A stretch of DNA of 64,000 nt from assembly GCA_017463205.1 (NCBI GenBank), contig JAFTPQ010000007.1, positions 1 through 64,000 on the forward strand, read 5' to 3'. The DNA is from Clostridia bacterium. Lineage in GTDB: Bacteria > Bacillota > Clostridia > Christensenellales > Borkfalkiaceae. How positions within the stretch are numbered: position 1 is the first letter of the stretch; the number at the start of each line of letters is the position of its first letter. Positions 52,115 through 60,650 of this stretch are shown here, in pieces. Below the pieces are notes generated by a model. That model was not told where the DNA came from. It saw only the letters and a list, made by a program, of their open reading frames with translations, and ran no database searches. The position numbers and the translations under genes were made by a program.

Positions 52115-54910
52115 ATGGAAAAGAAAGAGGGCGAACAATCCTTAAAAGAGAAACTTTTGGCGCTGTGGGCAAACAAGAAGCTGGTGAAAATCGCATCGAT
52201 TGCGTTGGCGGGCGTGTTGGTGTTGACGTTGTTGATCGTATTGGTGGCTTGTCCGAACAATGGCTCGAAAAAAGACTCGTCAAACAGTACGTCGTCAGGC
52301 GGCGGCAAGACGGAAATCGGCACAACGTTTAACACGTTGACGGTAAACGGAGAAAACGTGTTTGGAAAAGTGTCAAATGATACAGAATCTTTTTCGTTTA
52401 TTGAAGAAGTGACGGTGAAAGATGACGTGACGTTTACGATCAGTTATGATATGATGGGTTTGTTGCCGGCAACGACGAAAACGATTATGTTGGAAGAAGG
52501 GGACAACGTTGTGTATATGACGGAGTTTGTCGAGGGCGAACCCCAAAAGGTGTACACAGTAACGATTCGCCGTCGTCCCGTATATGACGTGGAATTTTAC
52601 TTATACGGTTATGTGTGGGGGGACACGCAACAAGTGGAAGAAGACTCGCTTGCGGTGCAGCCGACAACGCCTGAAAGAGAGGGTTATGCGTTTGAAAAAT
52701 GGGATTACGATTTTGCAGTGCCGATCATTGAAGACACGGTTATCAACGCGTCTTGGACGCCAATCGCTTATCAAGTGACGTATCAGTTAGACGGGCAAAC
52801 GAATGATAACGATAATCCGATGACGTACACGATCGAAAGCGGCATTCCGCAATTGCTTGCGCCTACTACTGCGCCCGAATATTATTCTTTTAAAGAATGG
52901 CAACTGGATGGGGAAACCGTGACGGGCATTGAAGACGGCAATTACGGCGATATTACGTTGACGGCTGTTTGGGAATGTTATTTTCGTTATGGCTACTCCT
53001 CTGTTGCACATGATCGGGAGGAGAAGCAGGGGTGGCATCTCAGCAATTATGCAAAGACGTTATCCGAATTGACCGTTCCCGAAGAAATTGGCGGCGAAGC
53101 GATAACAGAAATGGGTTATCGTATGTTTGCAGAGTGTGAAAACTTGATAAAAGTCACCTTACCCAACAGTATTACAGCCATCAGCCGCGACGCGTTTCAG
53201 GGTTGTAACAGTTTAAAAAGTATAGATATTCCTGATACTGTTACAACGATTGGAGAATATGCATTTTCTAATTGTAATAGTTTAAAAAGCATAGATATCC
53301 CTGATAATGTTACAGAGATTGGTTATGGTGCGTTTGAATACTGTAGTAGTTTGGAAAATATAGATATTCCCGACAAGGTTACATCAATTAATGGAAGTAC
53401 ATTTTCTGGTTGCGGTAGTTTAAAAAGTATAGATATTTCTGATAATGTTACAGAAATTGGTTATCGTGCATTTTACGGATGCAGTTTAGAAAGCGTAACA
53501 ATCGGCGACGGCGTTACAACGATTGGGGAATCTGCATTTTCTAATTGTAACAGTTTAAAAAGTATAGGTATTCCTGATACTGTTACAACGATTGGAGAAT
53601 ATGCATTTTCAGGCTGTAGCAGTTTAGAAAATATAGATATTCCCGATAATGTTACACTTATTGGCCAATATACCTTTTATGGTTGCAGTAGTTTAAAAAG
53701 TTTGGAAATTCCTAACGGCGTTAAACAAATTGCAACTTATGCATTTTCAGGCTGCAGCAGTTTAAAAAGTGTAATAGTTCCGGAGAGTGTTACACAAATT
53801 GGATATTGTGCATTTTATGGATGTAACGGTTTAGAAAGCGCAACGTTGCCTTTTGTGGGCGGAACAAAAAGCGGAGACAATAATACTTATTATTTTGGTT
53901 ATATTTTTGGTGCTTCTAAAAATGAAAACAATTCTTCTTATGTTCCCACTTCATTAAAATCCGTAGCGATTACTTCCGCTACAAAAATTATATGGAGAGC
54001 GTTTTTTGAATGTAGCAGTTTGGAAAGTGTAAAAATCTACACAGTCGAGAGTATTGAGGGGTATGCATTTTATGGTTGTAGCAGTTTGTTAAGTGTAGAA
54101 ATTCCTGACAGTGTAACGGTGATTGGGGAATATGCATTTGGAAATTGTAGCAGTTTGACAAGCATAAAAATCGGGAACGGTATTACGTCAATGGGGTATC
54201 GTGCATTTTCCGGATGTGACAATTTAGAAGGGGTATATATTACAGACTTAGCGGCGTGGTGTAATATATCTTTTGGAAGTATTTATGAAAATCCTTTGCA
54301 TTATGCAAAAAATTTGTTTATTAATGATACATTAGTGACGAATTTAATAATTCCTGATACAGTGACGCAAATTAAAGCAAATGTATTTAGTGGATGTGAC
54401 AGCGTCAAGAGCATCGAACTTGGCGATCATATAACATTTTTAGGAGAGTGGGTTTTCTCTAATTGTACTGAATTGGTCGATGTAAAAATCGGAAAAGGTA
54501 TCACAGAAATGGACGGTTCTGTTTTCAGAAACTGTACAAAGTTGCAAAACGTAACCATTAAAGACGGCGCAACGTTTCTTGGATATGAAATGTTTTATGG
54601 CTGTAGCAGTTTGGAAAGTATTGATATTCCCGACAGTGTTGTTACGATTAGGGATGGCGCGTTTAATTCTTGCAGTGCTTTAGCAAATGTCACAATAGGA
54701 ACAGGCGTAGTATATATTAATAAATATACTTTCTATGCTTGTAATTTAACAAGTGTTACGTTTAAAAACACCAGTGGATGGAACTATACAACCTATGGCG
54801 TTTTATGGACTAATTATAATCCGATTTCAAGTGCCGATTTGGCAGATACGGCAAAAGCGGCTGAATATTTATCGTATACATATGCTCAAGTCAATTGGCA
54901 AAGTAGGTAA
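52115..54910 (+). CDS. BspA-type leucine-rich-repeat surface lipoprotein
   Basis: 931 residues from the ATG at 52115, which has AAGGTAGG upstream; the frame from 52064 overlaps the operator. A charged 28-residue N-terminus is followed by a hydrophobic segment ending LIVLVAC (Cys near residue 46), either a lipobox or a membrane anchor. Next come a cadherin-like beta domain (FNTLTVNGENVFGKVS), two InlB-type B repeats (EREGYAFEKWDYDFAVPIIE and YYSFKEWQLDGETV), then about 20 LRR_5 repeats of the form YAFSGCSSLKSIDIPDNVT-x-IG. Such proteins mediate adhesion or recognition. The repeat part is visibly more A/T-rich than the N-terminal part. Confidence 0.88.
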   Translation: MEKKEGEQSLKEKLLALWANKKLVKIASIALAGVLVLTLLIVLVACPNNGSKKDSSNSTSSGGGKTEIGTTFNTLTVNGENVFGKVSNDTESFSFIEEVTVKDDVTFTISYDMMGLLPATTKTIMLEEGDNVVYMTEFVEGEPQKVYTVTIRRRPVYDVEFYLYGYVWGDTQQVEEDSLAVQPTTPEREGYAFEKWDYDFAVPIIEDTVINASWTPIAYQVTYQLDGQTNDNDNPMTYTIESGIPQLLAPTTAPEYYSFKEWQLDGETVTGIEDGNYGDITLTAVWECYFRYGYSSVAHDREEKQGWHLSNYAKTLSELTVPEEIGGEAITEMGYRMFAECENLIKVTLPNSITAISRDAFQGCNSLKSIDIPDTVTTIGEYAFSNCNSLKSIDIPDNVTEIGYGAFEYCSSLENIDIPDKVTSINGSTFSGCGSLKSIDISDNVTEIGYRAFYGCSLESVTIGDGVTTIGESAFSNCNSLKSIGIPDTVTTIGEYAFSGCSSLENIDIPDNVTLIGQYTFYGCSSLKSLEIPNGVKQIATYAFSGCSSLKSVIVPESVTQIGYCAFYGCNGLESATLPFVGGTKSGDNNTYYFGYIFGASKNENNSSYVPTSLKSVAITSATKIIWRAFFECSSLESVKIYTVESIEGYAFYGCSSLLSVEIPDSVTVIGEYAFGNCSSLTSIKIGNGITSMGYRAFSGCDNLEGVYITDLAAWCNISFGSIYENPLHYAKNLFINDTLVTNLIIPDTVTQIKANVFSGCDSVKSIELGDHITFLGEWVFSNCTELVDVKIGKGITEMDGSVFRNCTKLQNVTIKDGATFLGYEMFYGCSSLESIDIPDSVVTIRDGAFNSCSALANVTIGTGVVYINKYTFYACNLTSVTFKNTSGWNYTTYGVLWTNYNPISSADLADTAKAAEYLSYTYAQVNWQSR

Positions 54911-54930
54911 ACTCAATCAACAATTTATCG

Positions 54931-54967
54931 AAAAGCGGAAGAAATTTTCCGCTTTTCTCTTTTTTTA
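54931..54967 (+). terminator. Rho-independent terminator of the LRR gene
   Basis: 10-bp stem AAAAGCGGAA/TTCCGCTTTT (54931-54940 with 54947-54956), then CTCTTTTTTT. Confidence 0.9.
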
Positions 54968-54987
54968 TAAAAAAAGAGCAATATTAC

Positions 54988-55016
54988 TTGAAATTTTAAA
55001 AAATTTCTGTTATAAT
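54988..55016 (+). promoter_or_regulatory. Promoter of the yicC-gmk-rpoZ unit
   Basis: TTGAAA at 54988-54993, a 17-bp spacer and TATAAT at 55011-55016. Confidence 0.85.
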
Positions 55017-55079
55017 GTTATGAACCCAAAAAATCGGGGTATAAAAAAAGACGAGAAAAAACCAACGAGGAAAACACCT

Positions 55080-55955
55080 ATGCTGAGCATGACGGGGTAT
55101 GGAAAAGGCGAATACAGCGAGGGCGGTATCGAACTGACTTGCGAAATAAAAACGGTGAACAACCGTTATTTAGACGTGTCGATCAAAGCGCCGCGCATTT
55201 TTGCGGCGTATGAAGACGTCATCAGAAACACCGTCCGTAAAAAATTAACGCGCGGTCATGCAGACGTGTTCGTTTCCCTCAAAGACAAGCGCGAACGCCC
55301 TACGGCATTGACGACCGATATGGCGTTGGCTGCCTCGTACGTGGCGGCGGCAAAAGCGCTTAAAAACGCTTTCCCCGAACTGACCGACGACGTAACGCTT
55401 TCGTCTGTGTTGCGCTATCCCGAAGTTTTAAAACAAGAAGACAGCGTTTCTCTTGACGACGAATTGACAAACGCATTATCGACGGCGTTGAATACGGCGT
55501 TGGATAAACTGAACGAAATGCGCTTGATCGAAGGGGAAAAATTGAAAACGGATATGCTGTCGCGTATGGATACCATCGAAAGTTTGGTGGGCGAAGTGAC
55601 GCAACGCGCTCCGCAACTTGCCGCAGAATATCGCGAAAAGTTGGAAACGCGGGTACGCGAATATCTTGCCGACGCGCCCGTGGACGAGGGCAGATTGCTT
55701 TCCGAAGTGGCGGTGTTTGCCGACAGAACGAATATCGACGAAGAACTCACCCGCTTGCGCAGTCATATCGAACAGTTTAGAAGTATTTGCGAAGAAGGGG
55801 TCGTGGGGAGAAAACTCGATTTCTTGGTGCAAGAATTTAACCGCGAGGCGAACACCACTTGTTCAAAGAGCAACGACGTAGCGATCACGCGGATCGGGTT
55901 GGCATTGAAAAACGAGATAGAAAAGATTCGCGAGCAAGTGCAAAATTTAGAATAA
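55080..55955 (+). CDS. yicC: YicC/YloC family endoribonuclease-like protein
   Basis: 291 residues from the ATG at 55080 (MLSMTGYGKGEYSEGGI), the usual start of the family, with CGAGG 9 bp upstream; the longer frames overlap the promoter and the LRR gene. The conserved N-terminal strand pattern (LTCEIKTVNNRYLDVSIKAP) and the C-terminal GRKLDFLVQEFNREANTTCS with KNEIEKIREQVQNLE are clear. YicC proteins act on RNA and influence stress and small-RNA turnover. The order yicC-gmk-rpoZ matches other Firmicutes, but remA, often between yicC and gmk, is missing. Confidence 0.93.
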   Translation: MLSMTGYGKGEYSEGGIELTCEIKTVNNRYLDVSIKAPRIFAAYEDVIRNTVRKKLTRGHADVFVSLKDKRERPTALTTDMALAASYVAAAKALKNAFPELTDDVTLSSVLRYPEVLKQEDSVSLDDELTNALSTALNTALDKLNEMRLIEGEKLKTDMLSRMDTIESLVGEVTQRAPQLAAEYREKLETRVREYLADAPVDEGRLLSEVAVFADRTNIDEELTRLRSHIEQFRSICEEGVVGRKLDFLVQEFNREANTTCSKSNDVAITRIGLALKNEIEKIREQVQNLE

Positions 55956-55977
55956 CACGAAGGGAGAACGGAAGTAT

Positions 55978-56523
55978 ATGAAAGGAAAACTGATCGCTGT
56001 ATCCGGGCCTTCGGGCGTAGGAAAAGGCACGATCGTAAAAACGTTGATATCCCGTCGGGCGGACGTGGTCGAATCGGTGTCGTGTACGACGCGCGCTCCG
56101 CGCCCGGGCGAAGTGGACGGGAAACATTATTTCTTTCTTTCGCAGGAAGAATTTCAACGCCGCATCGACGAAAACGATTTTTTAGAATACAACGCGCATT
56201 TTGAAAACCGCTACGGTACGCCCAAATCGTTTGTGGAAAAGAGTTTGCAAACCAAACACGTTATCTTGGAGATCGAAGTGGACGGCGCGTTGAAAGCGAA
56301 AGCGAGTATGCCCGAATGTATTTTGGTGATGATCGTCCCCCCCTCTGTGGAAGAATTGCGCGCGCGGTTGGTCGGACGGAACACGGAAGGCAAAGAGGAA
56401 ATTGAAAATCGCCTTTCGCGTTTGGAATACGAACTGTCGAAAAAAGATTTGTACGATTACGTGATCGTCAACGACGATCTGGAAACGGCGATTGCGGAAT
56501 TGCTGGCGATTATTGACAAATAA
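55978..56523 (+). CDS. gmk: Guanylate kinase
   Basis: 181 residues. The P-loop is GPSGVGKGT near residue 11, the GMP-binding segment SCTTRAPRPGEVDGKHYFF near residues 36-54, and the lid has RLVGRNTEGKEEIENRL near residue 130. It makes GDP from GMP and ATP, essential for nucleotide supply and tied to (p)ppGpp control. AAGGGAG lies before the start, 22 bp after yicC. Confidence 0.96.
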   Translation: MKGKLIAVSGPSGVGKGTIVKTLISRRADVVESVSCTTRAPRPGEVDGKHYFFLSQEEFQRRIDENDFLEYNAHFENRYGTPKSFVEKSLQTKHVILEIEVDGALKAKASMPECILVMIVPPSVEELRARLVGRNTEGKEEIENRLSRLEYELSKKDLYDYVIVNDDLETAIAELLAIIDK

Positions 56524-56592
56524 GGCTGTGCGCCCAACAAGGCGTTGCGCTGTAAATAAAAGAAAAAATACTCGATAAAGGAGAACAAAAAT

Positions 56593-56814
56593 ATGATTAA
56601 CGAACCTTCTGTAGACGTAATGATCAGAAAACTCGGCACGGAGGAAGATCCGATCAGCCGTTATGCATTGTGCACGATCGCGGCAAAGCGCGCCCGTCAG
56701 ATCATCGAAACGGAACGCAATTTGGGCGTACACGATTCGACGGGAAAAGACAAAGAATTGTTGTCGGCATGCAAAGATATTGCCGATGGCAAAGTTGTGA
56801 TCGCGAAAGACTGA
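56593..56814 (+). CDS. rpoZ: RNA polymerase omega subunit
   Basis: 73 residues, normal for Firmicutes. It has the conserved start EPSVDVMIRKLGTEEDPISR and the helix YALCTIAAKRARQIIETERN, which folds against the beta' C-terminus. Omega assists polymerase assembly. AAGGAG precedes the ATG. The gene is followed at once by a terminator, so priA probably depends on read-through or another promoter. Confidence 0.93.
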   Translation: MINEPSVDVMIRKLGTEEDPISRYALCTIAAKRARQIIETERNLGVHDSTGKDKELLSACKDIADGKVVIAKD

Positions 56815-56821
56815 GAAAGGG

Positions 56822-56850
56822 TTGCCTCGGCGTTGTCTGAGGCAATTTTT
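56822..56850 (+). terminator. Rho-independent terminator after rpoZ
   Basis: 7-bp stem TTGCCTC/GAGGCAA (56822-56828 with 56839-56845), 10-nt loop, then five T. Confidence 0.75.
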
Positions 56851-56916
56851 CATCGAACAGAGTAGGAAACGCATTTGGATAAGCAACGGCGGAAAACCGT
56901 AAAGGAGGGCGCGAAG

Positions 56917-59091
56917 ATGATTGCGGAAGTGATCGTGGATATCGCGGCAAGCGAAACGGACAGAATATACGATTATCTCTGCGACGACGATATCGTGGTC
57001 GGCAGCCGTGTTCGCGCGCCTTTTGGCGGAAAAACAGTGCCGGGATTTGTGATGCGCATAAAGGAAACGTCCGATGTGCCGTCCGAAAAACTGAAAAAAG
57101 TGTTTTCCTGCCCCGACGAACTTCCCGCGTTAAATGCCGAATGTTTGGCGTTGGCGGAAAAATTGACGGCGCGGTATCGCGTGCCGAAAGCTCTGACGTT
57201 GCGGTTGTTTTTACCTTCGGAAATGCGGACGGGAAAAGTGCGGGAGTTGTTGCGCAATTATGCGGAGCTGACAACGCCCGTTGCGGAAATGAAGTTGTCG
57301 AAAACGGCGAAAAATCAGTTTGGGGCGGCGACATATTTGGAGGAGAACGGAAAAACCGATTGCGCCTATCTCAACAACGTTTATCCGGGCGGTGTTGCGG
57401 CGTTGGAAAAGAAAGGGTACGTCCGCATTACGAAAGAGCAGATTTTGCGCGATCCGTACAAGACGGTGACGGCGGAAAAAGCCGAGCGCACGTTGACTCC
57501 CGATCAACAGCGCGCCGTAAAAACGATTTGCGAAGACGAACGCACCGTACAACTGTTGCACGGCGTGACGGGCAGCGGAAAAACGGAAATTTATTTGACG
57601 TTGATCGCAAAATGTTTGCAAGAGGGAAAGAGTTCGATATTTCTTGTTCCCGAAATTTCGTTGACGCCGCAAATGTTGTCGCAACTGCGGGCAAGGTTTG
57701 GCAAGCAGGCGGCAATTTTGCACAGCGGTTTGTCTGCGGGCGAACGGTTTGACGAATGGTGGCGGCTTAGGACGGGAGAGGCGAAAATTGCCATCGGCGC
57801 GCGCAGCGCTATCTTTTCTCCGTTGGAAAATTTGGGCGTGATCATCATCGACGAGGAACACGATTCCAGTTATTCCAGCGAATCCGCGCCCCGCTACAAC
57901 ACGTTTGACGTAGCGTTGTTGCGCGCGAAACGCAACGCTTGCAAATTGGTGCTTGGCAGCGCAACGCCGTCGGTGGAAACGTATAAACGGGCGACGGAAG
58001 GGGAATTTTCCCTCATTCGATTGACCAAACGGATCAATCAAAAACCGTTGCCGGAAATCACGATTGCGGATATGCGTCGGGAAGTGCGCAGGGGGAATAA
58101 TTCGGCATTTTCGGGCGTGTTAAAAGAGGAATTGGAAAAATGCCTGCAAGAAGGCAATCAGGCGATCCTGTTTTTAAATCGGCGGGGCTATTCGCAAACG
58201 GTGATCTGCAAAGAATGCGGTTACGTTGCCAAATGTGAGGCTTGCGACGTTTCGCTCACTTATCACCGCGACGAAAACTGTTTAAAATGCCATTATTGCG
58301 GTATGAAATACAATATGCTGTCGGCGTGTCCCGATTGCGGCGGAAGAAAATTGACGTACGCAGGGACGGGGACACAACGTATAGCGGCGGATCTGCAAAA
58401 ACTGTATCCGTCGGCGCGGATCTTGCGTATGGACAACGACACGACCAGCGGCAAGGAAGGACATTATAAAATTTTAAAAACGTTTGCGGAGAAAAAGGCG
58501 GATATTTTGGTGGGAACGCAAATGATCGCTAAGGGACACGATTTCCCCGCCGTAACGTTGGTTGGGATCTTGGACGCGGATATGAGTTTGCATTTTTCCG
58601 ATTACCGAAGCGGAGAACGGACTTTTCAGTTGTTGACGCAGGTTGCGGGCAGAAGCGGACGAGCGGAAGAAAAAGGGAAAGTGGTGTTGCAGACGTTCGA
58701 TCCGGAAAACGAAGTGTTACGGTTTGCGACGTCGTACGATTATCAAGGGTTTTACGACAACGAAGTGTCGTTACGCGCGGCGATGATGTTTCCGCCCTTT
58801 GCCAAAATCGTGCGGGTGTTGGTGACGGGGGAAGAGGATAAAAAATGCGTTGAGGCATTGCGGGACGTATACTTTGCGTTGGAAAAGCTGTACACGGACA
58901 ATCCCGACAAGTTTTTGTTTTTCAACAAAATGCGCGCCCCGATCAAGCGGATACAAAACAAATTTCGATATCAAGTGTTGATGCGGTTGTCGGATACGAG
59001 CATTTTGCCCGATATTTACGCGGCGTGCGCAGAGGCTCGCAATCGCGACGCATTGGTAAGCGTGGAAGAAAATCCCACCAATTTGAGTTGA
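56917..59091 (+). CDS. priA: Primosomal protein N' (replication restart helicase PriA)
   Basis: 724 residues from the ATG at 56917, which has an AAAGGAGGG site; the frame open to 56875 has none. N-terminal DNA-binding domain (IAEVIVDIAASETDRIYDYL), Walker A GVTGSGKTE near residue 217, DEEH near residue 313, and a zinc-binding insertion with eight Cys between bases 58206 and 58340 (CKECGYVAKCEACD and CLKCHYCG, CPDCGG). The helicase C-terminal motif TQVAGRSGRAEEKG is present. It reloads the replisome at stalled forks. coaBC, usual between rpoZ and priA, is absent. Confidence 0.95.
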   Translation: MIAEVIVDIAASETDRIYDYLCDDDIVVGSRVRAPFGGKTVPGFVMRIKETSDVPSEKLKKVFSCPDELPALNAECLALAEKLTARYRVPKALTLRLFLPSEMRTGKVRELLRNYAELTTPVAEMKLSKTAKNQFGAATYLEENGKTDCAYLNNVYPGGVAALEKKGYVRITKEQILRDPYKTVTAEKAERTLTPDQQRAVKTICEDERTVQLLHGVTGSGKTEIYLTLIAKCLQEGKSSIFLVPEISLTPQMLSQLRARFGKQAAILHSGLSAGERFDEWWRLRTGEAKIAIGARSAIFSPLENLGVIIIDEEHDSSYSSESAPRYNTFDVALLRAKRNACKLVLGSATPSVETYKRATEGEFSLIRLTKRINQKPLPEITIADMRREVRRGNNSAFSGVLKEELEKCLQEGNQAILFLNRRGYSQTVICKECGYVAKCEACDVSLTYHRDENCLKCHYCGMKYNMLSACPDCGGRKLTYAGTGTQRIAADLQKLYPSARILRMDNDTTSGKEGHYKILKTFAEKKADILVGTQMIAKGHDFPAVTLVGILDADMSLHFSDYRSGERTFQLLTQVAGRSGRAEEKGKVVLQTFDPENEVLRFATSYDYQGFYDNEVSLRAAMMFPPFAKIVRVLVTGEEDKKCVEALRDVYFALEKLYTDNPDKFLFFNKMRAPIKRIQNKFRYQVLMRLSDTSILPDIYAACAEARNRDALVSVEENPTNLS

Positions 59092-59137
59092 AGAAATAAC
59101 GTAAGAAGATTAACTGAGAACAAGGAGAAAAAAGACA

Positions 59138-59590
59138 ATGGCGATTAGAAACGTCGTGCAAGTAGGCGATGAAGTATTAAGACAAAGATGTTTTGAAGTG
59201 GAAGCGTTTGACGAAAAATTGTGGACGCTGCTCGACGATATGAAGGATACGGTGAAAAAAGAAGAAGGCGCAGGGCTTGCCGCGCCGCAAGTGGGTATTC
59301 TTCGCCGCGCGGTGGTCGTGGACGTGGAGGAGGGATATTTTGAATTTATCAATCCGGTCATCACGGCGCAAAAAGGGGAACAGACGGGCTGGGAAGGTTG
59401 TTTATCCGTCCGCGGAAAAAGCGGCGTTGTATCCCGTCCGATGAAAGTGACGCTTGTCTATCAAGACAGAAACGGAGAAAAGCACGTTTTAAAAGCAAAA
59501 GGCTTTTTTGCGCGCGCGATCTGTCACGAACTCGATCATTTAGACGGCGTGCTGTATATTGATAAAGCGACGCACGTGGAGAAAGCGTAA
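59138..59590 (+). CDS. def: Peptide deformylase
   Basis: 150 residues. All three motifs are present: GAGLAAPQVG near residue 46, EGCLSV near residue 87 with the metal-binding Cys, and HELDHLDG near residue 130 with the two His ligands and catalytic Glu. It removes the formyl group from new proteins and is paired functionally with fmt, the next gene. AAGGAG site before the start. Confidence 0.96.
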   Translation: MAIRNVVQVGDEVLRQRCFEVEAFDEKLWTLLDDMKDTVKKEEGAGLAAPQVGILRRAVVVDVEEGYFEFINPVITAQKGEQTGWEGCLSVRGKSGVVSRPMKVTLVYQDRNGEKHVLKAKGFFARAICHELDHLDGVLYIDKATHVEKA

Positions 59591-59603
59591 AAGAGTAGTT
59601 GAA

Positions 59604-59675
59604 GTGAAGTTTGCCTTTCGGCAAGTGGAGTTGCGAAAATGCGCAGTGAAATTTTTGCCATAGGCAAAAAACTTA
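59604..59675. repeat. Three hairpin repeat units between def and fmt
   Basis: Units start at 59604, 59625 and 59646, spaced exactly 21 bp, each opening GTGAA or GTGGA. Their stems differ but stay paired: TTGCC/GGCAA, TGCG/CGCA, and TTTTTGCC/GGCAAAAA. Same family as at 46153 and 51087. Confidence 0.75.
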
Positions 59676-59699
59676 ACCTAAAAAACGGAGATTTTATAT

Positions 59700-60650
59700 A
59701 TGAAAATCGTCTTTGCCGGTACACCCGATTTTGCGGTTGCGCCGTTACAAAATATCATAGACAACGGATTTAACGTGGTCGGTGTGATCACGCAAACGGA
59801 CAAACCGCAGGGCAGAAAGGGGATTTTGACTCCTCCGCCCGTAAAAGTGTTGGCGGAACAATATCAAATTCCCGTATTACAACCCGAAAAGATTCGTGAG
59901 GACGTGGCGGCTGTGAATGCGCTGGGTGGCGATATTTTGGTGACGTGCGCATACGGACAAATATTGACGCAGGCGGTGCTGGATAGCTTTCCAAGAGGCG
60001 TTTGGAACATTCACGCGGGGTTGTTGCCGCAATATCGCGGCGCGTCGCCCATTCAAAGCTGTATTTTAAACGGCGAAACGGAAACGGGCGTGTCGATTAT
60101 GAAAACGGAGCTGGGACTGGATTGCGGCGACGTGTTGTGCGTGGAAAAGACGCCGATCGACGAAATGGAAACGTACGGCGAATTGTCTGAAAGACTTTCC
60201 CGTATCGGCGCGGAATTGATCGTCAAAGCCTTGAAAATGTTGGAAACAAACGAATACACGTTGACGCCGCAAGAAGAAAGCGGCGTAAACGTTGTGCGGA
60301 AGATCAATAAAGAACACGCAAAAATCGATTTTTCAAAAACGCAAACGGAGATCGTCGATCTGGTGCGCGGTATGAACCCTGCGCCCATTGCATACACGGA
60401 GTTACACGGCAATAAGATCAACGTATACCGCGCGGAAAAGGCGGTGTTGACGGAAGAAGAAAACGAGGCGGCGGAAAGCGCACAGATGGGCGAAGTGTTG
60501 TCGGACAAGCCCAAACGGGGGGTGCTTGTCAAATGTAAAGACGGCGCGGTGAAGTTGACGGAAGTGCAGGCGGCGGGCGGAAAGCGCATCAGCGGCGGCG
60601 ATTTTGTCAACGGCAGAAAAGCGCAAAGGGGACAGGTGTTTTCATGTTAA
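59700..60650 (+). CDS. fmt: Methionyl-tRNA formyltransferase
   Basis: 316 residues. The formyltransferase domain starts KIVFAGTPDFAVAPLQNI; the folate/catalytic segment is NIHAGLLPQYRGASPIQSCI near residue 101, followed by METELGLD-type KTELGLDCGDVL. The C-terminal OB-fold domain begins near residue 205. It formylates initiator Met-tRNA using 10-formyl-tetrahydrofolate. Its end overlaps the rsmB start by 7 bp, showing translational coupling. Confidence 0.96.
   Translation: MKIVFAGTPDFAVAPLQNIIDNGFNVVGVITQTDKPQGRKGILTPPPVKVLAEQYQIPVLQPEKIREDVAAVNALGGDILVTCAYGQILTQAVLDSFPRGVWNIHAGLLPQYRGASPIQSCILNGETETGVSIMKTELGLDCGDVLCVEKTPIDEMETYGELSERLSRIGAELIVKALKMLETNEYTLTPQEESGVNVVRKINKEHAKIDFSKTQTEIVDLVRGMNPAPIAYTELHGNKINVYRAEKAVLTEEENEAAESAQMGEVLSDKPKRGVLVKCKDGAVKLTEVQAAGGKRISGGDFVNGRKAQRGQVFSC

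Noticed and set aside
53200..54750. Regular repeats considered as a CRISPR array
   Set aside because: They are in-frame leucine-rich repeats of a coding gene; spacing and sequence follow protein periodicity.
54753..55079. Upstream extension of yicC overlapping the end of the LRR gene
   Set aside because: It crosses the LRR stop, terminator and the yicC promoter; the family starts at MLSMTGYG (55080).
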